From: CAVQXR01 sp046330455
GTDB lineage: Bacteria; Actinomycetota; Thermoleophilia; Gaiellales; Gaiellaceae
Assembly (NCBI GenBank): GCA_046330455.1
Contig: JAXLSU010000007.1
Span: 62,001 to 126,000, forward strand
Reading direction: 5' to 3'
DNA: 64,000 bases
Both the position numbers and the translations under genes were made by a program. Below are positions 35,262 through 43,803 of this stretch, piece by piece (position 1 is the first letter of the stretch; the number at the start of each line of letters is the position of its first letter). The notes under the pieces were generated by a model, which was given only the letters and a program-made list of their open reading frames with translations, searched no databases and was not told where the DNA came from.

Positions 35262-36501
35262 GCGTGGGGCGAAACGGCGCGAGCGCCGGATCCTCCCGCC
35301 CGTCGAGGACGAGCGGGGCGAGCAGGGCTGCGGTCGCGGGGGCCAGGGTGACGCCGAGCATCCCGTGACCCGTCGCCACGAAGGCGCCGGGCAGTCGCGG
35401 CGCGCGGCCGATCAGGGGTAGCCCGTCCGCGGTCATCGGCCGCAGGCCGGCCCACTCCTGCGTCCGCGGCTCCCGGCTCGGGCGCCAGGTATCGAAGTAC
35501 GGGTCGCAGCGCGCCACCATCCGGTCGAGGCGCGCGTGGTCGACTGTCGCCTCGTGCCGGCCGAGCTCGAACACTCCCGCGATCCTGACCTCGGTCGCGT
35601 AGGCGCTGATCCCGACCTTCGCGTCGCCGAGGTAGAGAGCGTGCCGCGGTCGGGCGCCGGCACCTGCGAACGTCACGCTGTAGCCGCGCGCCCCGACGAG
35701 CGGCAGCGCGATCCCGAGCCGCTCGAGGAGGGCCGGCGACGACGGGCCGGCCGCGACGACGGCCCGATCGACGTCGATGGGACCGGTCGCCGTCGAGATC
35801 CGGACTCCCGCGCCGGGCCCGGTCTCCATCCCCGTGACGGCGATACCCTCACGGATCTCGACGCCCTGCGCGCGGAGGTGCGCATCGAGCCCCGCGGTGA
35901 GGCTCTCGGGACGGACGTACCGGTCGACGCGGGCGTGGATGCCTCCCGCGATCCCGTGTCGCGCGAGCGCGGGCTCGAGCTCGCGGGCCTCGTCCGCCGT
36001 GAGCTCGGCCAGGCCGCCGGTGAAGCCGAGCTCGCCGAGCTCGCGGAAGATCTCGCCGTACGACGCGAGCGGTCCCTGCTCCTTCGCGACGAGCAGGAGG
36101 CCCGATCGGTGCATCTCGAACTCGATTCCCGCCTGTTCGTAGGCGTCGAAGAGCTCGAGCGTCCGGTCGTTGAGCGCCAGCAGGGCGCGTACGCCGGCCT
36201 GCCAGCGACGTCGGTCGGAGCTACGCCAGAACCGCCACAGCCAGCGCACGAACGTCGGGTCGAGCGAGGGGTGGATCACGAGCGGGCCGTCGCCGCGCGC
36301 CAGCCCGCGGAGCCCCTCGCCGACGACGCCCGGGGCCGGTAGCGGGTAGGTGAAGCTCGGCGTCACCCAGCCGGTGTTCCCGAGCGACGTGCCCTGCCCG
36401 ACGCGCCCGCGCTCGAGCACGACGACCTCGGCACCCCGCTCCGCGAGCTCGTGGGCGCAGCAGAGGCCAACCACTCCGCCGCCGACGACCGCGACCCTCA
36501 C
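35251..36501 (-). CDS. FAD-dependent amine/amino acid oxidoreductase, DadA-like
   Basis: A 416-residue DAO-family flavoprotein. VRVAVVGGGVVGLCCAHELA is the N-terminal dinucleotide fold; GRVGQGTSLGNTGWVTPSF and the late GLRPMTADGLPLIGR and ATGHGMLGVTLAP are DadA/sarcosine-oxidase-type signatures. It oxidises a secondary or primary amine of an amino acid. GTG 36501 overlaps the methyltransferase stop (GTGA). The last three residues (RAG) and the TGA are encoded by a REP-like repeat. It is the last gene of the MetE-like/lyase/methyltransferase operon. Confidence 0.88.
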   Translation of the reverse strand: MRVAVVGGGVVGLCCAHELAERGAEVVVLERGRVGQGTSLGNTGWVTPSFTYPLPAPGVVGEGLRGLARGDGPLVIHPSLDPTFVRWLWRFWRSSDRRRWQAGVRALLALNDRTLELFDAYEQAGIEFEMHRSGLLLVAKEQGPLASYGEIFRELGELGFTGGLAELTADEARELEPALARHGIAGGIHARVDRYVRPESLTAGLDAHLRAQGVEIREGIAVTGMETGPGAGVRISTATGPIDVDRAVVAAGPSSPALLERLGIALPLVGARGYSVTFAGAGARPRHALYLGDAKVGISAYATEVRIAGVFELGRHEATVDHARLDRMVARCDPYFDTWRPSREPRTQEWAGLRPMTADGLPLIGRAPRLPGAFVATGHGMLGVTLAPATAALLAPLVLDGREDPALAPFRPTRAG

Positions 36502-37259
36502 GCCCGCCGTCCGGTCGCGATCGGCTGGTAGTACCCCGTCTCGGCGGGCGGGTGCCAGCGGACGTCCTCGAGCCCGGCATCGGTGAGCGCCCCGAGCACG
36601 GTGCTCCTGGCGTGCGCGTGCAGGCGCGTGCGCTCGCAGGTGGTCTCCCAGCGCCCGTCGACCTCCTCGAGGAAGAACTGCTGCAGCGCGTAGCTCGAGC
36701 CGTCGCCTGCCCATTCCCAGAGCTGGAAGGCGATGCTGCCGCCGTCCGGCGCCGCCGCCGGGCTCATGAATCGCGGCCGCTGCGCGACGAGGGGCTCGTA
36801 GTCGCGGACGCTGACGAGCACGACGCCGGCAGACTGCAGCAAGGCGTGCATCTCGGCGAACGCGACGGGCAGCTCGGAGCGCTCGAGGTGCGCGATCGAG
36901 TTGTCGCACGAGAGCACGACGTCGAACGGCCCCTGGACGGCCTCGCGCAGCCGCCGCATGTCGGCAACGGCCGTCCGGAGGCGGAGGCCGGCGACCTCCG
37001 CTTCCCGCGCCGTGCGCTGGAGCGCCGCCTCGCTCAGGTCGGTCCCCGTGACGGCGTGGCCGCGTGCGGCGAGGGCGAGGGCCTGGGTCCCGATCCCGCA
37101 CGAGCAGTCGAGCACCCGCTGCCGCGCCGGCCCGATGAGCTCGCCGATCAGGCCGTCCAGGGCGGTGCCCGTCATCTCGAGCCACGCGCTGCGATCGTCG
37201 TGGAGGAGGTGGTAGCGATCGCTGATCGAGTCGTAGAAGCGGGTGATCTCGACGGTCAC
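36498..37259 (-). CDS. SAM-dependent methyltransferase, GNMT-like
   Basis: A 253-residue class I methyltransferase. RFYDSISDRYHLLHDD opens it, VLDCSCGIGTQALALA is the SAM loop, and TGTDLS, VLSCDNSIAHL and TGYYQPI are shared with a family resembling glycine/sarcosine N-methyltransferases. The substrate is unproven, but an amine is plausible between an ammonia-lyase-like and an amine oxidase gene. It is coupled on both sides by GTGA overlaps. Confidence 0.82.
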   Translation of the reverse strand: MTVEITRFYDSISDRYHLLHDDRSAWLEMTGTALDGLIGELIGPARQRVLDCSCGIGTQALALAARGHAVTGTDLSEAALQRTAREAEVAGLRLRTAVADMRRLREAVQGPFDVVLSCDNSIAHLERSELPVAFAEMHALLQSAGVVLVSVRDYEPLVAQRPRFMSPAAAPDGGSIAFQLWEWAGDGSSYALQQFFLEEVDGRWETTCERTRLHAHARSTVLGALTDAGLEDVRWHPPAETGYYQPIATGRRA

Positions 37260-38716
37260 GGCGAGACCCCGGCGACCGGGTCGGGAAGCGGTAGCACTCC
37301 CAGCGAGCCCGAGCGAACCGCCGAGACGAGCGGCTCGAGGTCGGGTGGGAGCGGGTCGCCCTCTCCGACGAACGGGACGATCGACCGCACGCGCTCGTAG
37401 AGCCGGGCCGTGCCGGCGCCGAGCGGCAAGGCGCCGCGCAGATCGACTGCCTGCGCGGCGAGAACGAGCTCGATCGCCAGCGCGCGGGCACCGGCGGCGA
37501 CCTGGTCTGCGAGCCTGCGCGCCCCGAGCCCGGCCAGGATCAGGCGATCCTCGATGCCCTCCGCCTGCGTCGTCGAGACGACCTCGGCCGAGACGGGCGC
37601 AGCGAGCAGGCGCGCCTCGACGGTGAGCGCCTGCAGCGCGAACGCGTACTCCGACAGCCCGCAGGTGACGAGACCGGGCCGCGCCGCGAGCCCCTCCGGC
37701 AGGCCGCTCAGCGGCGCCTGCAGGAGCTTGAGCCCGCGCTCGCAACCCGACGTGAGCACCGAGGCGAGAGCAAGCCGCAGCAGATCGAGCGCCTGGGCGA
37801 GCGGTAGCAGCTCGAAGTTGCCGGTCGGCAGCAGCGCGTCTGCCTCGGGGAGCACGACCGGGTTCTCCTGCGAGGCGTTCAGCTCGAGCTCGACGGCGTG
37901 CTGTGCGAACGCGAGTGCGTCGCGCAGGGCGCCGTGAACGTGCGGGAGCGAGCGGAACGAGAGGGGGTCGTGGAGGTTCCGGGCGGCGCCCGCCTCCCAC
38001 AGGTAGCTGCCGTCCAGGAGCTCGCGTAGACGCGCGCTCGCGGCCTGGAGCCCCGCGTAGGGGCGCAGTTCCACGACGCGCCGATCGACGACCGAGAGGT
38101 TGGCCGCGAACGCCTCGAGCTCGAGCGCAGCCGTGGCCTCCGCGGCGTCCGCGAAACGGGTTGCGTCCGACACCGCGAGCGCGGCGAGCGCCGTCGAGTA
38201 GGCGCCCGCACCGAGCAGCGAGATGGCTTCCTTCGGGGCGAGCGGCATGTCCGCGAACAGCTCCCAGGCGAGGTCGGCGAGGGGCGCGAGGTCGCCGCAG
38301 GCCGAGCCGAGGGTGCGCACGAGCGGTTGCTCGCCGCCGTTCAGCGCTGCGCTCAGCCGCTCGACGAGCAGTGGCCTGACCCCCGGGCGGCAGGAGGCAA
38401 ACGTGTTCGCGAGCAGCAGCATGGTCGCCCGGACGACGTCGTCCGGCGCCGGCGGTCCCTGACCGACGCGGTGGTCGGCGAGCAGCCGCCGCTCGAACTC
38501 GCCCGCATCGCGGTCGACGCGAAAGCGTTTCCGGACGCCGACGCCGACGGTGGTTCCGTAGACGGGATCGCCGCGCTCCACGGCGCGATCGACGACGCCC
38601 CGCGCGTCCTCCATCCGTGCCGTCACGTCGCCCGCGAGCACGACCTGCTCCGCGTCGCGGGCAACGTGGAGAAGCTCGGCGAGCGTCAGCGACGAGCCTG
38701 TGAGTACGACCGTCAT
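37256..38716 (-). CDS. aromatic amino acid lyase family protein with Cys in the MIO triad
   Basis: A 486-residue HAL/PAL-family protein. YGTTVGVG keeps the catalytic-loop Tyr. The MIO-forming triad, ASG in classic enzymes, reads ACG in LGSACGDLAPLADLA (codon TGC). By eye against the hutH product in this window, the pocket Asn of LING is replaced (SLLGAG), the Q-D-A-Y-S-L-R segment reads HDPLSFRS so Gln and Tyr are lost, and GNFHG reads GNFEL. Arg and the distal Glu are kept. It is therefore unlikely to be a second histidase. It may eliminate ammonia or an alkylamine from another imidazole or aromatic substrate. The gene is second in the operon after the MetE-like gene. Confidence 0.85.
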   Translation of the reverse strand: MTVVLTGSSLTLAELLHVARDAEQVVLAGDVTARMEDARGVVDRAVERGDPVYGTTVGVGVRKRFRVDRDAGEFERRLLADHRVGQGPPAPDDVVRATMLLLANTFASCRPGVRPLLVERLSAALNGGEQPLVRTLGSACGDLAPLADLAWELFADMPLAPKEAISLLGAGAYSTALAALAVSDATRFADAAEATAALELEAFAANLSVVDRRVVELRPYAGLQAASARLRELLDGSYLWEAGAARNLHDPLSFRSLPHVHGALRDALAFAQHAVELELNASQENPVVLPEADALLPTGNFELLPLAQALDLLRLALASVLTSGCERGLKLLQAPLSGLPEGLAARPGLVTCGLSEYAFALQALTVEARLLAAPVSAEVVSTTQAEGIEDRLILAGLGARRLADQVAAGARALAIELVLAAQAVDLRGALPLGAGTARLYERVRSIVPFVGEGDPLPPDLEPLVSAVRSGSLGVLPLPDPVAGVSP

Positions 38717-38783
38717 CCGGCCTCTCGCACGCTCGCGAGAGCCGGCCGCTCGAGCTCCACGGTCATCGTTCTTCCGCCCGTGG

Positions 38784-39893
38784 TCATCCCCACACGGCCG
38801 TCGCCGTCTCGGCGATCGTGGCGAGCTTTGCCCGCTCGTCGTCGACCGTCAGCGCGTTCCCGAGAATCGAGGTCGCGAAGCCGCACTGCGGCGAGAGCGC
38901 GAGCCGGTCGAGGGGAAGGAAGCGGGCGGCCTCCCGGATCCGTGCCGAGAGGTCCTCGACGGTCTCGCGCCGGCCGGTCTTCGTCGTCACGAGACCGAGC
39001 ACGGCGACCTTGCCGTCCGGCACCTGGGCGAGCGGCTCGAAGCCGCCCGAGCGCTCGTCGTCGTACTCGAGCAGGAGACGCTCGGCCCGGATCACCGGGA
39101 AGACGCGACTCGCGAGCCAGTCGTAGCCGCCGGAGACGAGCCAGCGGCTGCCCTGATTGCCCCGGCAGAGGTGGAAGCCGAACGTGACCCCGGGCCGGTT
39201 GCCGATCACGTGGTTGTCGAGCTCGAGGCCGAGCCCGAGCCAGCGCTCGGCGGGCCAGCCGCGGCTCGCGTAGAAGTCGCGCCAGGTCGGGTCGACGAGC
39301 AGCGGATACTGGGGAGCATCGAGCTGGATGTAGGTGCAGCCGAGGCGGACCAGCTCGTCGACCTCCTCGCGCAGGATCTCGGCGACGTCGGCGAGGTAGG
39401 CCTCGAGGCTCGGGTAGGCGCCGGTCGAGCGCTCCGGATCCCAGAAGCTCGAGAGCATGCTCGGGCTCGGCAGGGTCACCTTGAGGATCCGGTCGGTGCG
39501 ATCGCGCGCGTAGGCGAACTCGTGCGCGGAGAGGAAGCGGCGCCGGCGCAGCGGCTCGATCACTGCGAGCGGCGGGCGCTCGAGCGAACGGTCACCGACC
39601 GTCTCCTCGTCCGAGTGCCAGTCACCCCACAGGAACGCATCGAGATCCCACTCGGCGAACCCGTCCACCGCTGCGGGAAACTGGCTCTGGAACGAGAGCC
39701 GGCGCATCTCGCCGTCGGTGACGACCTCGAGGCCTGCCTGTTCCTGGAGGCGGAGCGCCGCATCGACCGCGGCATCCTCGGCGGCAGCGAGCTCGGCATC
39801 GGAGGCCTCGCCGCTCCCGTGGCGCTCCAGCACGGCGAGCAGCTCCGGCGGCCGGAGCAGGCTCCCGACGACGTCGCTACGCGCGGTCAGCAC
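38784..39893 (-). CDS. MetE-like (cobalamin-independent methionine synthase C-terminal family) protein
   Basis: A 369-residue single TIM barrel of the Meth_synt_2 family. DVVGSLLRPPEL opens it, VVTDGEMRRLSF and YIQLDAPQYP are typical. FGFHLCRGN (His, Cys) and LSPQCGFAT (Cys) supply the zinc ligands that activate a thiol. There is no N-terminal folate-binding half, so it is not a complete MetE; relatives move methyl or alkyl groups to thiols. It heads the lyase/methyltransferase/oxidase operon. A TAGGCT -10 box (39905-39900) ends 6 nt before the GTG. Confidence 0.88.
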   Translation of the reverse strand: MLTARSDVVGSLLRPPELLAVLERHGSGEASDAELAAAEDAAVDAALRLQEQAGLEVVTDGEMRRLSFQSQFPAAVDGFAEWDLDAFLWGDWHSDEETVGDRSLERPPLAVIEPLRRRRFLSAHEFAYARDRTDRILKVTLPSPSMLSSFWDPERSTGAYPSLEAYLADVAEILREEVDELVRLGCTYIQLDAPQYPLLVDPTWRDFYASRGWPAERWLGLGLELDNHVIGNRPGVTFGFHLCRGNQGSRWLVSGGYDWLASRVFPVIRAERLLLEYDDERSGGFEPLAQVPDGKVAVLGLVTTKTGRRETVEDLSARIREAARFLPLDRLALSPQCGFATSILGNALTVDDERAKLATIAETATAVWG

Positions 39894-39992
39894 CTTCGCA
39901 GCCTACCGCGGCTCGCGGGCCGGCCTGCTCCCGGCCGCGCCGGGTCCGTGCCCTGGCGGGACAGGTACGCTTTCCCGCGAGGCTCGGCTGTC

Positions 39993-41174
39993 GTGAAGGA
40001 CGTCCTGGTCGTCTGCCCGCAGCAGCGGGATCTCCAGGCCATCGAGGCGGCGGGCCTCGGCGGCCGCTACCGGATCCACTATGCGGGGGCAGACCTCGAT
40101 TCCGTCGACGACTTCGACGCTGCGGCGTTCGTCGAGGCGTGCGACTCGATTCCGGCGGACGGTGTGATCGGAACCAAGGATCGCTCGGCGCTACTCGCCT
40201 CGCTGATCGCCGAGCGGCGCGGCCTCCCCGGCCCACGGCCCCAGGCCGTCATCTCCTGCCAGTTCAAGCTCACCGCCCGTGCGCTCCAACGTGCGTCGGC
40301 CCCGTTCGCGACCCCGCGCTTCGCCCTCCTCGACGGGAGGCCTCCGTTCGGGCCGCCGTTCTTCGTGAAGCCGGTGGTCGGACGCCTCTCGCAGCGCGCC
40401 CGGCGAATCGACGACCCGGCCGAGCTGGCGCTGCTCGAGGACGTGGACGCCTACATGACGGGCTACGCGGGTATCGCGGCACTCGCCGGCCTGCATCCGG
40501 ACGCGGTGCGCGGTTTCATCGCGGAGGAGCTGCTCGTGGGTGACGAGGTGACGCTCGAGGGGTACGTGCACGCCGGCGAGGTGACTGTGATCGGTGTCAC
40601 CGACTCGGTCAAGTACCCGGGTACGAACAGCTTCGAGCGCTTCGAGTTTCCGTCGGCGCACCCTCCGGAGCGCCAGGCGGAGCTCGTCGAGACCGTGTCG
40701 CGGGTGCTCCCGGCCCTCGGCTTCGACGGCGGGTTCTTCAATGCGGAGTTCTTCGTCCCGGCCGAGGGGCCGGCCCGGATCATCGAGGTCAACGGCCGCA
40801 TCTCCTCCCAGTTCCGGCCTCTCGTCGAGGCCGTCCACGGCCGGTCGACCTACGACGCGCTGTTCCGGCTCGCCTGCGGTGAGGACCCGCGCTGGCAGCC
40901 GGGAGAGGCCCGAGGCGTTGCCGTCGCCTACATCCGGCGGGTGTTCGAGGACGCGCACGTGCTCGGGATTCCCGGACAGGCCGACGACCTCGAGGTGTTC
41001 GTCAGCCCGGGCAGACGCCTGTCCGAGCAGGGTACGAACGATGCTCAGAGCTACCGGCTCTGCAGCGCGTTTGCCTGGGCCAGGACGCGGGCGGAGGCCG
41101 TCGCCCGGGCGCGCGGGCGGGCGAGAGCGCTGCCGTTTCGCTTCGAGCCTGTGGCCCCGACGGAGCCCACGTAG
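39993..41174 (+). CDS. ATP-grasp ligase (carboxylate-amine ligase-like)
   Basis: A 393-residue ATP-grasp protein. The N-terminal domain (1-95) includes DGVIGTKDRSALLASLIAE. FFVKPVVGRLSQRA is the ATP-binding lysine loop, VGDEVTLEGYVHAGEV follows, and FNAEFFVPAEGPARIIEVNGR carries the metal-binding Glu and Asn. It is similar in outline to L-amino acid ligases. A TACGCT -10 box lies at 39966-39971, and GAGG stands before the GTG at 39993. It is divergent from the MetE-like operon and may work with it (inference). Substrates unknown. Confidence 0.82.
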   Translation: MKDVLVVCPQQRDLQAIEAAGLGGRYRIHYAGADLDSVDDFDAAAFVEACDSIPADGVIGTKDRSALLASLIAERRGLPGPRPQAVISCQFKLTARALQRASAPFATPRFALLDGRPPFGPPFFVKPVVGRLSQRARRIDDPAELALLEDVDAYMTGYAGIAALAGLHPDAVRGFIAEELLVGDEVTLEGYVHAGEVTVIGVTDSVKYPGTNSFERFEFPSAHPPERQAELVETVSRVLPALGFDGGFFNAEFFVPAEGPARIIEVNGRISSQFRPLVEAVHGRSTYDALFRLACGEDPRWQPGEARGVAVAYIRRVFEDAHVLGIPGQADDLEVFVSPGRRLSEQGTNDAQSYRLCSAFAWARTRAEAVARARGRARALPFRFEPVAPTEPT

Positions 41175-41263
41175 GGCCAGGCCCCCGGCGGCGGTGTCGG
41201 GTACCGGAGGGCTCGGAGCGCCTTCGTGGGCACCGGGTGCAGAACGGCGCGGCTCGGCTGCGA

Positions 41264-42793
41264 TCAGGCGAGGGGGCCGATCGCCGATTCCGCGGCGGCG
41301 ACGGGGGCGCCGGCGTTGACGAGCCGCTCGGCGGCGGCGAGCTCGGGGGCGAGCTCGCGGTCGGTGCCCGGGCCCGGGACCTCCGCCCGGAGCGCCGCGA
41401 GCGCCGCTCCCGTCCCGGGCGCAGGTCGCAGCGGTGCGCGGAGGTCGAGACCTCGACCGCTGCAGACGAGCTCGACGGCGAGGATGCGGCCGAGGTTCCC
41501 GATGGCCCTGCGGAGCTTGCGCGCCGCGCCCCAGGCCATCGACACGTGATCCTCCTGCATCGCGCTCGTCGGCAGCGAGTCGACGCTCGCGGGAGCGGCC
41601 AGGCGGCGGTTCTCGGCGACCATCGCCGCCTGCGTGTACTGGCCGATCATCAGGCCCGAGTTCACGCCCGCTTCCTCCGCGAGGAACGGCGGGAGACCCT
41701 GCGAGCGTGACGCGTCGAGCAGCCGATCCGTTCGGCGCTCGGCGATCGCGCCGATCTCCGCGGCGGCGATCGCGAGGAAGTCGCAGGCGAAGCCGAGCGG
41801 TGCGCCGTGGAAGTTCCCGCACGACTCGACGCGCCCGTCGGGAAGGATCATCGGGTTGTCGATCGCCGAGCCCAGCTCGATCACGGCGATGCGCCCGGCG
41901 TGCTCGAGGGTGTCCCGGGCCGCCCCGTGCACCTGCGGCGTGCAGCGCAGCGAATAGGCATCCTGGACGCGCGGGTCGCCCGTCCGGTGGCTGGCGACGA
42001 TCGCGGAGCCGTCGAGCAGGCGCCGGAGATTCCCGGCGCTCGCCGCCTGGCCCGGATGGGGGCGAAGCGCCTGGAGATCGGCCGCGAATGCGCGGTCGGT
42101 TCCCAGGAGCGCCTCGACCGACATCGCCGCCGTGACATCCGCGGTGCGCAGGAGCGAGCGCAGGTCGTGGATGGCGAGCAGGAGCATCCCGAGAATGCCG
42201 TCCGTGCCGTTGATCAGGGCGAGGCCCTCCTTCGCCGTGAGCACGATCGGCTCGATCCCGGCCTCACGCAGTGCGTCGCACGCCGGGCTCCTCACCCCGG
42301 TCCCGTCGACGACCTCGCCCTCGCCGATCACGGCGAGCGCGCAATGGGCGAGCGGCGCGAGGTCGCCCGAGGCTCCGAGAGAGCCGTGCTCGGGCACGAT
42401 CGGTGTGAGCCCGGCGTTCAGCAGCGCGAGGAGCGCGTCGGCGACCTCGGGGCGCGCGCCCGAGCGCCCCATCGCGAGCGTCCGGGCGCGAAGCAGCAGC
42501 ATCGCCCGAACGACCTCCCGCTCGACCGGCTCGCCCATGCCGGCGGCATGCGAGCGGACGAGGGCACGCTGCAGCTGCTCGCGCCGCGCAGGCGGGATCG
42601 GCGTGGTCGCAAGCGATCCGAACCCGGTCGAGACGCCGTACACGGGCTGCGTCGAGGCGGCGAGCCGGGCAACGACGGCCGCGCTCCGCTCCATCTTCGA
42701 CCGGGCGGCCGGCGCGAGGAACACCGGTGCGCCGTCACGGGCGACGGCGACGACCTCCGCCGGGGTCAGCGTCGTGCCCTCGAGCGCGATCAT
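41264..42793 (-). CDS. hutH: histidine ammonia-lyase
   Basis: A 509-residue histidase converting L-histidine to urocanate and ammonia. The MIO triad is intact in GSLGASGDLAPLAH. YGVSTGFG, RSHAAGMG, ALINGTDG, QDAYSLRCTPQVHGA, GNFHGAP and QEDHVSMA are all canonical. It is the last gene of hutI-hutF-hutH, coupled to hutF by ATGA. It serves as the internal standard showing how far the lyase at 37256 has diverged. Confidence 0.97.
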   Translation of the reverse strand: MIALEGTTLTPAEVVAVARDGAPVFLAPAARSKMERSAAVVARLAASTQPVYGVSTGFGSLATTPIPPARREQLQRALVRSHAAGMGEPVEREVVRAMLLLRARTLAMGRSGARPEVADALLALLNAGLTPIVPEHGSLGASGDLAPLAHCALAVIGEGEVVDGTGVRSPACDALREAGIEPIVLTAKEGLALINGTDGILGMLLLAIHDLRSLLRTADVTAAMSVEALLGTDRAFAADLQALRPHPGQAASAGNLRRLLDGSAIVASHRTGDPRVQDAYSLRCTPQVHGAARDTLEHAGRIAVIELGSAIDNPMILPDGRVESCGNFHGAPLGFACDFLAIAAAEIGAIAERRTDRLLDASRSQGLPPFLAEEAGVNSGLMIGQYTQAAMVAENRRLAAPASVDSLPTSAMQEDHVSMAWGAARKLRRAIGNLGRILAVELVCSGRGLDLRAPLRPAPGTGAALAALRAEVPGPGTDRELAPELAAAERLVNAGAPVAAAESAIGPLA

Positions 42794-43803
42794 CGTCTCG
42801 CCACCACGTCGGCCCCGCACCCGAAGACGAGCGCGGCCGGGACCTCGGCGGGTGCGACGCCGGCGAGCGAGCGGTGGGCGCGGTCGATCTCGATCCCGGG
42901 CCACGCATCGAGGCCGAGCGCGGCGGCGCCCTCCGTGCTCCCGATCTCGAGCAGGGCCTCGGGCGCGATCACGTTGCGCCGCAGCGCCTGGCGCCGGCCG
43001 ATCCCCTCGAGCTCGCGCAGCTCCTCGAGCGGATCGATCCGGACGTTCGAGTCCGAGCCGATGCAGAGCCCGACGCCCCGGGCGAGCACCCGCTCGACGG
43101 GGAGGAAACCGTCGCCGAGATTCGCCTCGGTGGTCGGGCAGACGCAGATCCGCGCCCCGGCCTGTGCGAGCAGGTCGAGCTCGGCGTCGCTCGCATGGGT
43201 CGCATGGACGATGGTCGCGTGCGGGCCGAGGCAGCCGGCCTCTGCGAGCAGCTCGATCGGCCGGAGCCCGTACTCGGCGAGGCACTCCTCGAGCTCGCGC
43301 GGCTGCTCGTCGGCGTGGACGTGCAGCGGCAGGCCCTCGGCGGCGGCGTACCGCCCGAGCTCGCGCAGCCACTCGAGCGGGCAGGCGCGCACGGAGTGGG
43401 GCGCAATCCCGACCCGTGTCCCGGTCGCGCGCAGCTCCTCGAGCCGGCGCAGGTACGCGGCGACCGACGGCTGCCGGAACCGCTCGATCCCACCGCGGCC
43501 GTACGCCACGGCCAGCAGGACGAGCTCGATCCCGGCCTCGCGCGCGGCCTCGGCGGCCGCGAAGGACTCCTCGTGCCCGACGTAGTGGAACTCGCCGACG
43601 GCCGTGTACCCGGCGGCCAGCATCTCGCGGTAGACGTCGGCGTAGAGGCTTCGCACCCGGTCGGGAGTCAGGGCCTGCGCCTCGGCGAGCATCACGTCGC
43701 GCCAGGCCCAGAAGTCGCCGCCCTCGGCCCGGCCGCGCATCGCCCGCTGGAACGCGTGGCTGTGGGCGTTCACGAACCCGGGGAGTGCGAGCGTTCCGGT
43801 CAT
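42790..43803 (-). CDS. hutF: formimidoylglutamate deiminase
   Basis: A 337-residue amidohydrolase converting N-formimino-L-glutamate to N-formyl-L-glutamate and ammonia. Zinc ligands are HSHAFQRAM, HVHADEQ, VHATH and the Asp of IGSDSNVRIDPL. HutF usually has about 450 residues; the usual N-terminal beta-sandwich segment is missing, since the protein begins directly at the LPGFVNAHSH strand. The ATG at 43803 overlaps the hutI stop by ATGA, which supports this short form. HutF implies the route via N-formylglutamate; no hutG is in the window. Confidence 0.9.
   Translation of the reverse strand: MTGTLALPGFVNAHSHAFQRAMRGRAEGGDFWAWRDVMLAEAQALTPDRVRSLYADVYREMLAAGYTAVGEFHYVGHEESFAAAEAAREAGIELVLLAVAYGRGGIERFRQPSVAAYLRRLEELRATGTRVGIAPHSVRACPLEWLRELGRYAAAEGLPLHVHADEQPRELEECLAEYGLRPIELLAEAGCLGPHATIVHATHASDAELDLLAQAGARICVCPTTEANLGDGFLPVERVLARGVGLCIGSDSNVRIDPLEELRELEGIGRRQALRRNVIAPEALLEIGSTEGAAALGLDAWPGIEIDRAHRSLAGVAPAEVPAALVFGCGADVVARR

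Noticed and set aside
37256..38716. Second histidase (hutH paralogue)
   Set aside because: The MIO Ser, pocket Asn, Gln and Tyr are replaced, so naming it hutH would be misleading.
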